From Micromonospora sicca (GTDB lineage: Bacteria > Actinomycetota > Actinomycetes > Mycobacteriales > Micromonosporaceae), in the NCBI RefSeq assembly GCF_003172935.1, contig NZ_QGKS01000263.1, positions 1-58,154 of the forward strand: DNA of 58,154 nucleotides. Direction: 5' to 3'. The number at the start of each line of letters is the position of its first letter. Position 1 is the first letter of the stretch. Under the pieces are notes generated by a model. The model was not told the origin of the DNA, did no database searches, and saw only the letters and a program-made list of their open reading frames with translations. The translations under genes were made by a program, and so were the position numbers. Shown here piece by piece: positions 1 through 7,261 of this stretch.

Positions 1-1609
1 TGTCCCGGCAGCCGGCCCCGGCGTCGCCGAGCCGGACGGTGGGCACCCGGTAGGGGCCCCACTGTCCAAAGGGGACGGTTGGGGCGAAGAGGCTGACCAC
101 CGGGGTGCCGACGGCCGCCGCCAGGTGCGCCGGGCCGGTGTTGCCGACCACCAGGCAGCGGGCCCCGGTGAGGATCCGGGCGAGCCCGGCCAGGTCGGTC
201 GCGCCGCCGAGGTCGATGCCGCCGCGGGCCGCGACCCGGGCGGTGAGCTCCCGCTCGTCGGGTCCACCGGTGACGACCACCCGGTGCCCGTCGGCAACGA
301 GGGCGGCGATGATGTCGCTGCAGCGGTCGGCCGGGCAGGCCCGGGCCGGCACGGACGAGCCGGGATGGACCACGACGTAGTCGCGCGACGCCGGTTCCGC
401 CGCTGGGTCGGCGGCCGTGAGCGCACCCGCCCGACCGGTACCGGCGGCGGCCGTCGCGACGCCGGAGCCGGCGCTGCCGGTGACCCCGGTCGGCGCGGCG
501 GGAGCGGCCAGGTCGGCGCGCAGCCGCAGGCGCGGCTCGTCGTCGGCGGGCAACGCGAAGCCGGCCGCGGCGGCCAGCGAGAGCGCCCGCTCCGGCTCGG
601 GCACGCCGACCGGCACCCGGTGCCGGACGTCGAGCAGGGAGCCCGGGAAGTCGTCGCTGATCGCGGTGATCCGGGGCACGCCGGCCAGCCGCAGCAGCAG
701 CGCCAGCGGGAGCGGCGACTGGTGGAAGGAGGTGAAGACGACGGCCTCGTCCGCGCCGACCTCGGCGAGCCGGGCGGTGAGCCGGCGGATGTCGTCGGGG
801 TCCACCGGGTCGGGAAGGCCGTCGATCCAGGGCAACCGCCACTCGATCAGCTCGTCGACGCCGGGCAGCAGCTCGGCGGCGGCGCGGCCGCGCGGTCCGC
901 AGAGCAGCACGACGCGCTCCGCCCCGGCGGCCACGGCGCGGATCCCCGGGCCGGTGACCAGCACGTCCCCGGCCGAGTCGCCGCGCACCACCAGCACGGT
1001 GCCGGCCCGCCCCGCGCGCGCGACGGCGGGCTGGACGGCGTGCTGCCGGCGCAGGATCTCGTCCACCGCCGCCGGCAGGTCCCGGGCCACGGCCGGCGCG
1101 GCGGCGACCTCCTCGGGGCGGGTGACCGGGGTCGGCACCAGGATGCCGGTGGCGCCGGCGGCGAGCGCGGCGGCCATGTCCCGGCCGATGTCGCCAACCA
1201 TGACGCAGCGGGCGGGCGTGGTGCCGAGCGCCGTGGCGGCGGCGTGCACCAGACCGGGAGCCGGCTTGCGGCAGGCGCAGCCGTCCGTGTCGTCGTGCGG
1301 GCAGATCCGCCAGTCGTCGAAGGGGCCGAGCAGCTCCTCGACCCGGGCGTGCACCGCCCGCATGTCGGCCTCGGTGAAGTAGCCCCGCGCCAGGCCGGAC
1401 TGGTTGGTCACCACGGCCAGCCGGAGACCGGCCGCCCGCAGGCGGTCCAGCGCCGCTCGCGCGCCCGGCAGCGGGCGGACCTTCTCCGGGTCGCCGTTGT
1501 AGGGCACGTCCTCGATCAGCGTGCCGTCCCGGTCGAGGAGCACCGCGTCGAAAAGGGCAGGACGAGCCATGGCCGACCAGTTGCCCCGGGCAAGTGAAGT
1601 AAACATCAT
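1..1609 (-). CDS. HAD phosphatase (GmhB-like) fused to family 9 glycosyltransferase, partial
   Basis: The protein starts at the left of the minus strand and is cut by the window edge. Residues 15-165 or so form a HAD phosphatase of the GmhB/HisB-N type: DRDGT nucleophile motif, VVTNQSG, a zinc-binding C-P-H...C-x-C loop before RKPAPG, and VGDIGRD. After a linker, a GT9 (heptosyltransferase-like) domain begins at VLVVRGDSAGD and continues to VVHPGSS and VGNTGPAHLAAA near the edge. The start at 1609 is chosen because its ATGA overlaps the stop of the upstream glycosyltransferase and GGGAGCGAG lies before it; ATG at 1606 and 1570 are in frame. GmhB enzymes remove a phosphate from heptose bisphosphate and GT9 enzymes transfer heptose-like sugars. 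The fusion therefore suggests sugar activation and transfer in one chain. The substrate is unknown. Confidence 0.88.
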   Translation of the reverse strand, partial: MMFTSLARGNWSAMARPALFDAVLLDRDGTLIEDVPYNGDPEKVRPLPGARAALDRLRAAGLRLAVVTNQSGLARGYFTEADMRAVHARVEELLGPFDDWRICPHDDTDGCACRKPAPGLVHAAATALGTTPARCVMVGDIGRDMAAALAAGATGILVPTPVTRPEEVAAAPAVARDLPAAVDEILRRQHAVQPAVARAGRAGTVLVVRGDSAGDVLVTGPGIRAVAAGAERVVLLCGPRGRAAAELLPGVDELIEWRLPWIDGLPDPVDPDDIRRLTARLAEVGADEAVVFTSFHQSPLPLALLLRLAGVPRITAISDDFPGSLLDVRHRVPVGVPEPERALSLAAAAGFALPADDEPRLRLRADLAAPAAPTGVTGSAGSGVATAAAGTGRAGALTAADPAAEPASRDYVVVHPGSSVPARACPADRCSDIIAALVADGHRVVVTGGPDERELTARVAARGGIDLGGATDLAGLARILTGARCLVVGNTGPAHLAAAVGTPVVSLFAPTVPFGQWGPYRVPTVRLGDAGAGCRD

Positions 1610-2637
1610 TCTCTCGCTCCCGGCCGCGCAACCCCCAGGACCGATCCGGCGGGCACCGACCGGCTGCGCCACCAGCCGCGTACCCAGTGGACGACGGCGA
1701 GCGGGGGGATCAGCGCGCTGGTCACCAGCATGGTGGCGACCTCGTCGGCGGTGCGCGGTCCGGGCGCGATCCGGTCCCGGGCGAACTCGGCGGTGCCCGC
1801 CGCCCAGCCGAGCGCGGCGACGCCGGCGGTGACCCCGAGCACCCGCCGGGCCGATGCCCGGCGCGGTCGGGTGCGCAGCGCGGCGGCGCCCAGCGCCAGC
1901 GCGCCCGCCGCGGTGACCGCCACGTGCCGGGGCCGCCGGCCCGGCGGAAGCTCCAGATCGGAGCGCCAGTTCGGACCGTACAACCGGCGCAGCAGCGCGT
2001 CGTCGGCGTTGCCCCGTTGGGTGCGCAGGCTGACCCAGCGGCTCTCGGGGCGTACCGGATGGGCCACCCGGCGGTGGCCGCGGACCAGCTGCCAACCGGC
2101 GAGCCGGACCCGGTGGGCCAGCTCGGCGTCCTCCCGGTAAGCCCGCGGGAAGCGCTCGTCGAACCCCCCGACGGCGGCCAGCGCCGTCCGCCGGTAGGCC
2201 ATGTCCGCGGTGATCCAGTGCCCCTCGGCCAGGCCGGCGGTGCCGCGCTCCCAATCGGTGGGGCGCCGGCCGGTGGGCAGCGGCACCGCCACGACGCCCT
2301 GCACGCCGCCGACGGCGTTCCCCACCGCAAGGTCGTCGCGCAGCCGCCGGCACCAGTCCGGCGCCGGCACCACGTCGTCGTCCAGGAACACCACCCACGC
2401 CCCCCGGGCCGCCCGCCAGCCCAGGTCGCGGGCCGCCGCCGGGCCCGCGCCGCGCCCGCTCAGCACCTTCGCGTACGCGGACAGCGCCCCCGGCACCGCC
2501 AGCTCCCCGGTGTCGTCGCGCCGGTCGTCGACCAGCAGCAGCTCCACCTCGGGCAGTTCGCCGAGCTGGCCGGCGAGGGCGTCCAGCAGCGCCGCCAGGC
2601 TCGGCCGGCCGAGTGTCGGCACCACGATGCTGATCAC
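1606..2637 (-). CDS. Family 2 glycosyltransferase with C-terminal membrane segments
   Basis: A GT-A fold glycosyltransferase of 343 residues. It opens with ISIVVPTLGRPSL, has the nucleotide-binding VDDRR and the metal-binding FLDDDVVPAPDW (DxD) motif near residue 100, and the acceptor-side REDAELAHRVRLAGW (the ED motif of GT2 enzymes) near residue 170. From about residue 240 there are two or three hydrophobic stretches, so the C-terminus probably sits in the membrane. The start is a GTG whose GTGA overlaps the carbamoyltransferase stop, and its own stop overlaps the next start. All three genes are thus translationally coupled. The donor and acceptor sugars cannot be told from sequence. Confidence 0.9.
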   Translation of the reverse strand: MISIVVPTLGRPSLAALLDALAGQLGELPEVELLLVDDRRDDTGELAVPGALSAYAKVLSGRGAGPAAARDLGWRAARGAWVVFLDDDVVPAPDWCRRLRDDLAVGNAVGGVQGVVAVPLPTGRRPTDWERGTAGLAEGHWITADMAYRRTALAAVGGFDERFPRAYREDAELAHRVRLAGWQLVRGHRRVAHPVRPESRWVSLRTQRGNADDALLRRLYGPNWRSDLELPPGRRPRHVAVTAAGALALGAAALRTRPRRASARRVLGVTAGVAALGWAAGTAEFARDRIAPGPRTADEVATMLVTSALIPPLAVVHWVRGWWRSRSVPAGSVLGVARPGARE

Positions 2638-4286
2638 CGGTCACCGGCCAGGGACCGGCGGTGCACCGCGAACGGACCGAGGGCGAGCAGGTCCACCGGC
2701 GCCGAGCCGACCAGCTCCATCGCCTCGCGGGGGGTGTCCACCATCGGCCGGCCGGCCGTGTTCAGCGAGGTGTTCACCACCACCGGCAGGCCGGTGAGCC
2801 GCTCGAACTCGGCCAGCATCTCGGCCACCAGCGGCTCGGTGTCGGCGTGCACGGTCTGCACCCGGGCGGTGCCGTCGACGTGGGTGACCGCCGGGATGCG
2901 GTCCCGCCACTCCGGCTTCACCCGGTGCACGAAGAGCATGTACGGGCTGGGGAAGACCCCCTCGAAGATCTCCGCGAAGCGTTCCGCGCGGACCATCGGG
3001 GCGATCGGGCGGAACTGCTCCCGGCCCTTGACGTCGTTCATCCGGGCGGTGGTCGCCGGGTCGCCCGGGTGGGCGAGCAGCGACCGGTGGCCCAGCGCGC
3101 GCGGGCCGTACTCGCTGCGGCCCTGGTACCAGGCGACGATGCCGTTGGTGGCGAGCACCCGGGCCGCCTCGGCGGCGATCGACGCCGGCCGGGTGTACGG
3201 CAGCGCGGCGCGGCGCAGCTCCGCCTCCAGCTCCTCGTCCGACCAGCCCCGGCCCAGGTCGACCCCGGCCAGCGGGGTGGACCGGTCGCCGAGCGTGCCG
3301 GCCACGTGCAGGGCCGCGCCGAGCGCCGTCCCCGAGTCGCCGGCCGCCGGCTGCACCCAGACCTCGCGGTACGGCCCCTCGGCCGCGAGCCGGGCGTTCG
3401 CCACGCAGTTCAGCGCCACCCCGCCGGCCATGGCCAGGGTCGACGCGCCGCCGGCGGCGTCGTACAGCCAGCGGGACAGGTCGAGAACGACCTCCTCCAA
3501 CCGGGCCTGCACGCTGGCGGCGAGATCGGCATGCTCCTCGGTCATCTCGCCGTCGGCGGTGCGCGCCTTGGCCATGCTCGCCCAGTCGATCCGCTCGACC
3601 CGGAAGCCACCGTCGTCGGTGGCCCGCACCAGCTCGCGCAGCAGGCCCAGGTGCTTCGGCCGGCCGTACGACGCCAGCGCCATCACCTTGTACTCGTCGC
3701 TGGAGTGCAGGAAGCCCAGGTGCCGGGTCAGGTCCTCGTAGAGCAGGCCGAGCGAGTGCGGCAGCTGCTGGGAGTACAGGGCGGACAACCGTCCGTCGCG
3801 GTAGACGCCGGCCAGGTGGCTGGCCACCTCGCCGCGCCCGTCCAGCACCAGCACCGCGGTGTCGTCGCCGGCCCGAGGTGCGGCCAGCCCGGCGGAGGCG
3901 GCGTGCGCCACGTGGTGCGGCACGAACCGCACCTTCTCCGGGTCGAGCCCGGGCAGGGCGGCGGCGAGGAACTGCGGGGCCCGCTTGGCGTAGTCGACCC
4001 GCAGCCAGTCCCACGGGTCGCTCAGGCCGAGGTCGGCCGCGTCCCGACAGAGGCCGGGGTCGAACGAGTAGGCGACCGCGTCGAGGCTGTCGACGTCGAT
4101 CCCCGCGCTGGCCAGGCACCAGGCGGCGGACAATTCGGGCAGCTCCCAGGCGGAGAACGGCACGGGACGCTTGCCGTGCTTGCGCCGGCTGAACCTCTCC
4201 TCTTCGGCGGCGGCCACCACCGTCCCGTCGACCAGCAGGGCGGCCGCCGGGTCGTGGAAGATGGCGTTGATCCCAAGGACGCGCAT
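2634..4286 (-). CDS. Carbamoyltransferase, NodU/CmcH family
   Basis: A 550-residue protein of the usual length for this family. The N-terminal YrdC-independent, actin-like half begins MRVLGINAIFHDPAAALLVD and contains EEERFSRRKHG and the HHVAHAASA metal-binding histidines. The middle carries LALNC-type and GDSGTALGAAL nucleotide-fold motifs. The C-terminal domain has the diagnostic EYGPRALGHRS and NTSLNTAGRPMVDTP. Such enzymes transfer a carbamoyl group from carbamoyl phosphate, through a carbamoyl-adenylate, to a hydroxyl of a sugar or antibiotic. Here it heads an operon with two glycosyltransferase genes, so a carbamoylated surface sugar is the simplest guess; a secondary metabolite is possible. 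The 165 bases between it and hmp hold no gene. Confidence 0.95.
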   Translation of the reverse strand: MRVLGINAIFHDPAAALLVDGTVVAAAEEERFSRRKHGKRPVPFSAWELPELSAAWCLASAGIDVDSLDAVAYSFDPGLCRDAADLGLSDPWDWLRVDYAKRAPQFLAAALPGLDPEKVRFVPHHVAHAASAGLAAPRAGDDTAVLVLDGRGEVASHLAGVYRDGRLSALYSQQLPHSLGLLYEDLTRHLGFLHSSDEYKVMALASYGRPKHLGLLRELVRATDDGGFRVERIDWASMAKARTADGEMTEEHADLAASVQARLEEVVLDLSRWLYDAAGGASTLAMAGGVALNCVANARLAAEGPYREVWVQPAAGDSGTALGAALHVAGTLGDRSTPLAGVDLGRGWSDEELEAELRRAALPYTRPASIAAEAARVLATNGIVAWYQGRSEYGPRALGHRSLLAHPGDPATTARMNDVKGREQFRPIAPMVRAERFAEIFEGVFPSPYMLFVHRVKPEWRDRIPAVTHVDGTARVQTVHADTEPLVAEMLAEFERLTGLPVVVNTSLNTAGRPMVDTPREAMELVGSAPVDLLALGPFAVHRRSLAGDR

Positions 4287-4451
4287 GAGCAGTCCCTACC
4301 CTGGCCTTCACGCCCTAACCTGTAGATCATCGACTTCTTCCCGGGAGCCGATCGTCGGCTGTGGAGATTCGCCGGTGGCGCTTGATGGGCCGGATCTAGG
4401 CCTGACGGCCCGGTCCGGCGGCGCCCGTCGCGCCGCCGAACCGGGGAGGGA

Positions 4452-5663
4452 TCAACTACGGAGCATGCACGGGCCGAATACCTCGTACGCGATCCGCTCG
4501 ACCGGTACGCCCCGGCGCAGCAGCCCACCCCGGACCGCGTTCATGAACGGCAGCGGCCCGCACAGGTGCACGTGCGCGTCGGGAGAGAGCGGGATCAGTT
4601 CGGGGTCGACCAGACCGGTGGCGATCTCGGCGGTGAGCCCGGCCAGCTCCGCGTCGGTGGCGTCCTCGTACCAGAGGCTCATCCGCAGGTTGGGCAGTTG
4701 GTCGCGGAGCCGGGGGAGTTCGTCGCGCAGGGCGTGCGCGGCGCCGGCACGGTCGGCGTGCACCAGCACCACCGGACGCTCGGGTTCGGTGACCGCCAGA
4801 TGCTCCAGCGCCGACATCGCCGGGGTGAGCCCGATACCGGCGCTGACCAGCAGCAGCGGGCCGTCGCCGGCCACCGCGCTCACCTCTCCGAAGGGCGGGC
4901 TGAGCCGCAGCGTGTCACCGACCGCCACCCGCTCGTGCAGGAAGCTGGAGACCATCCCGTCGGGTGCGCCGCCGGTGCCGCGGACCCGCTTGACGGTGAT
5001 CCGCCAGTGGTCGGCGCCGGGGCGGCCGGAGAGGCTGTACTGCCGAATCTGCTGGCCGCGCCCGCCGTCCAGGTCGACGGCGACCGAGGTGTACTGGCCG
5101 GGGATGAAGCCGGGCACCGCGCCACGGTCGGCCGGGACGAGGGCGAAGGAGACGACGTCCGGGGTCTCCCGGACCTTGTCGGTCACCCACCAGTCCCGCC
5201 ACACCGAGCCGTTCCTCGGCACCCCTGCCGCGGTGTAGAGACGCGCCTCCCGCGCGATCAGCTCGCAGGCCAGCAGCCAGTACACCTCGTCCCAGGCGGC
5301 GGCGACCTGCGGCGTGACCGCCTCGCCGAGCACCTCGCCGACGGCGGCGAGCAGGTGGCGGCCGACGATCGGGTACTGGGTCGCGGTGATGCCGAGCGAG
5401 GCGTGCTTGTGCGCGATCCGGTCCAGGATCGGACCCCACGGCGCCGCGCTGCCGACGGTCAGGTGCTCAGCGTAGGCGACCACGGCGGCGGCGAGCGCCG
5501 CCTTCTGCTGCCCGGTGGCCTGGTTGCTGCGGCTGAAGATGTCCAGCAGCTCCGGGTGCGCGGCGAACATCCGCTGGTAGAACCGGCCGGTGATCGCCTC
5601 GCCGTGCGCCTGCACGGCGGGCAGGGTCGCCGTCACCACTGCTGCTGAGGATTCCGAGAGCAC
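4452..5663 (-). CDS. hmp: Flavohaemoglobin, nitric oxide dioxygenase
   Basis: A 403-residue protein with the standard three-domain order. The globin domain (about 1-140) has Tyr of ITGRFYQRMF (B10), Gln of ATGQQKAAL (E7) and the proximal His of HKHASLGI. The FAD domain has RQYSLSG and GQYTSVAVDL. The NAD(P)H domain has SAGIGLTPAMSAL and ends HLCGPLPFMNAV...YEVFGPC. The enzyme oxidises NO to nitrate with O2 and NAD(P)H in the cytoplasm. It starts with GTG behind GAAGGAG. It is divergent from nsrR, and an NsrR-like operator lies about 40 bases upstream of the start, so derepression by NO is expected. Confidence 0.96.
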   Translation of the reverse strand: MLSESSAAVVTATLPAVQAHGEAITGRFYQRMFAAHPELLDIFSRSNQATGQQKAALAAAVVAYAEHLTVGSAAPWGPILDRIAHKHASLGITATQYPIVGRHLLAAVGEVLGEAVTPQVAAAWDEVYWLLACELIAREARLYTAAGVPRNGSVWRDWWVTDKVRETPDVVSFALVPADRGAVPGFIPGQYTSVAVDLDGGRGQQIRQYSLSGRPGADHWRITVKRVRGTGGAPDGMVSSFLHERVAVGDTLRLSPPFGEVSAVAGDGPLLLVSAGIGLTPAMSALEHLAVTEPERPVVLVHADRAGAAHALRDELPRLRDQLPNLRMSLWYEDATDAELAGLTAEIATGLVDPELIPLSPDAHVHLCGPLPFMNAVRGGLLRRGVPVERIAYEVFGPCMLRS

Positions 5664-5702
5664 GGGTACTCCTTCGGGGATCGGTTCGGACGATCTCCAC
5701 TG

Positions 5703-5725
5703 AACAGGACTCTGAAATTCCTCTT
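5703..5725. promoter_or_regulatory. Candidate NsrR operator
   Basis: A 23-bp imperfect inverted repeat centred on 5714: half-sites AACAGGACTCT and AGATTCCTCTT-like, matching at 8 of 11 positions around one central base. Streptomyces NsrR is known to bind 11-1-11 inverted repeats at hmpA promoters. The site lies between hmp and nsrR, where it could control both. A second overlapping palindrome, CTGAA-N7-TTCAG, occupies 5712-5728. Confidence 0.6.
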
Positions 5726-5788
5726 CAGGGTCGAAGGCCCCGGGTCCCGGGTCGCCTGGATCACACCCGCGACCGGCTCATCGGCCCG

Positions 5789-5823
5789 TGTCGCGCCCCG
5801 TTCGTGCTGGCTAGGGTCGGTAC
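5789..5823 (+). promoter_or_regulatory. Probable promoter of nsrR, leaderless
   Basis: A TAGGGT -10 box at 5812-5817 lies 6 bases before the GTG start, with TGTCGC at the -35 spacing of 17. Transcription would begin at or next to the start codon, giving a leaderless message, and no Shine-Dalgarno sequence is visible. Confidence 0.42.
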
Positions 5824-6261
5824 GTGAAGCTCAACCGGTCCACCGACATGGCCCTGCGGATCGCCATGCTCACCGCCGCGTCCCCCGCGCGGACCACGGT
5901 GGACGAGCTGGCCACCCAGCTCGCGCTGCCCCGCAGCCACGTCGCCAAGGTCGTCCAGCGGCTCCAGCGGATCGGCGTCCTGGTGACCACCCGGGGACGC
6001 TTCGGCGGGGTGGCGTTCGCCGAGCGTGCCGGCGAGCTGACCGTCGGCCACGTCGTCCGGGCCTTCGAGGGCGACGACGAGGTGGTCGCCTGCGACCAGC
6101 CGGCCTGCCCGCTGGTCGCCGGCTGCCGGCTGCGCGGTGAGCTGCGCCGCGCCCAGGCCGCCTTCCTCGCCGTCCTCGACGGCATACGCCTCGGCGACCT
6201 CGTCGACGGCCCCGCCGGCCCGCTGCTGCTCACCCTCGGCGCGCCGGGGCTCCGCGGCTGA
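5824..6261 (+). CDS. nsrR: NO-sensing Rrf2-family repressor
   Basis: A 145-residue winged-helix Rrf2 protein: MKLNRSTDMALR start, recognition helix in LPRSHVAKVVQRL and wing TTRGRFGG. Three cysteines, C90, C95 and C101 in the order ACDQPACPLVAGCR, match the cluster ligands of NsrR, and Asp8 is also present (Asp8 is the fourth ligand in the Streptomyces coelicolor protein). This separates it from IscR-type proteins. A [4Fe-4S] cluster that reacts with NO is expected. The gene is divergent from hmp and the GTG start is supported by a -10 box just upstream. Confidence 0.93.
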   Translation: MKLNRSTDMALRIAMLTAASPARTTVDELATQLALPRSHVAKVVQRLQRIGVLVTTRGRFGGVAFAERAGELTVGHVVRAFEGDDEVVACDQPACPLVAGCRLRGELRRAQAAFLAVLDGIRLGDLVDGPAGPLLLTLGAPGLRG

Positions 6262-6308
6262 GCCCTTCCGGCATAGGCTCCGGGGTGACTGGTCCCCGGG
6301 GAGGTTCA

Positions 6309-6941
6309 ATGTCCGTCTCGCATCCGGTGTTTGCGCGGGTCTTCGCGCGGGCCAGCGTGGCCATGGACCGGGCGGGCGCCGCCGAGCACCGGCACCGGCT
6401 GGTCGCCGGGCTGACCGGCCGGGTGGTCGAGGTGGGCGCCGGCAACGGCCGGATGTTCCCGCACTACCCGCCGACGGTGACCGAGGTGCTGGCCGTCGAA
6501 CCGGAACCCCGACTGCGGGCCGCTGCCCACGCCGCGGCGGCCGCCGCCCCGGTACCGGTCACCGTGCTGGCCGGACTGGCCGAGGCGCTGCCGGCCGCCG
6601 ACGCCGCCGCCGACGCGGTGGTGCTGTCGCTGGTGCTCTGTCCGGTGCCCGACCAGGCGGTCGCCCTGCGGGAGGCCCGCCGGGTGCTGCGCCCGGGCGG
6701 GCAGCTGCGCTTCTACGAGCACGTGGTGGCGCAGACCCCGGGGCTGCGCCGGGCGCAGCGCTGGGCCGACGTCACCATTTGGCCCGCCCTCTGCGGCGGC
6801 TGCCACACCGGCCGGGACACCGTCGGCGCGATCGCCGCCGCCGGCTTCACCGTCGTCGAGCTGGACCGGTTCCGCTTCCCGCCGACCGGCATCCCGATGC
6901 CGGCCTCGCCGCACGTGCTCGGCACGGCGGTGCGACCGTGA
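6309..6941 (+). CDS. Class I SAM-dependent methyltransferase
   Basis: A 210-residue Rossmann methyltransferase. Motif I is VVEVGAGNGRMFPHY, followed by the acidic VEPEPRLRA, then DAVVLSLVLCPVPD and LRPGGQLRFYEHV. This matches the small-molecule or quinone-type methyltransferase family (Methyltransf_11); the C-terminal CGGCHTGRDT is common in actinobacterial relatives. The ATG at 6309 is preferred over an in-frame start at 6285 because GGGGAGG stands 5 bases before it. A TAGGCT box at 6274-6279 could be its -10. The substrate is unknown. Confidence 0.87.
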   Translation: MSVSHPVFARVFARASVAMDRAGAAEHRHRLVAGLTGRVVEVGAGNGRMFPHYPPTVTEVLAVEPEPRLRAAAHAAAAAAPVPVTVLAGLAEALPAADAAADAVVLSLVLCPVPDQAVALREARRVLRPGGQLRFYEHVVAQTPGLRRAQRWADVTIWPALCGGCHTGRDTVGAIAAAGFTVVELDRFRFPPTGIPMPASPHVLGTAVRP

Positions 6942-7007
6942 CCAGGGCGCGAACGTGACCCCCCGCTTCGCCTCCGCGTAGAGCCGCTCGAACCAGCCGG
7001 TCGGATC
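6942..7007 (-). pseudogene. Remnant of a second methyltransferase N-terminus
   Basis: On the minus strand, 22 codons read DPTGWFERLYAEAKRG followed by VTFAPW. This resembles the conserved N-terminus of TehB-like SAM methyltransferases. The similarity stops exactly at the stop codon of the forward methyltransferase, so this looks like a decayed fragment and not a gene. The rest of the 320-base gap up to the topoisomerase gene (to 7261) holds no other gene. It contains the inverted repeat CACCCGCCCGGGTG near 7143 and a TAGGCT box near 7182 that may belong to the topoisomerase promoter. Confidence 0.4.
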
Positions 7008-7261
7008 CCGGCGGCGACCGACCGGGAAGACAAACGCCTGGTCGGATCGTTGTCGTCCACTGACGCCCCGTCGCCCGGCCGCCGTCCCGGGGCCCTCGCC
7101 CGAAGTCGGGCACGGCACGCGCCGCGACGTAACCCCGCGGCTCACCCGCCCGGGTGCCACGGCTCTGTCGGAGCGCCGGGCTAGGCTCGCTCCGGCGCGC
7201 CGCGCGTGGCGATCGAGCCGGTGAGCGGCACCACACCGCCGAGACCTGGGAGTACGACCAG

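Noticed and set aside
125..1597. Open frame on the plus strand across the first 1.6 kb
   Set aside because: It is a shadow of the HAD-GT9 gene; the minus-strand frame has complete catalytic motifs.
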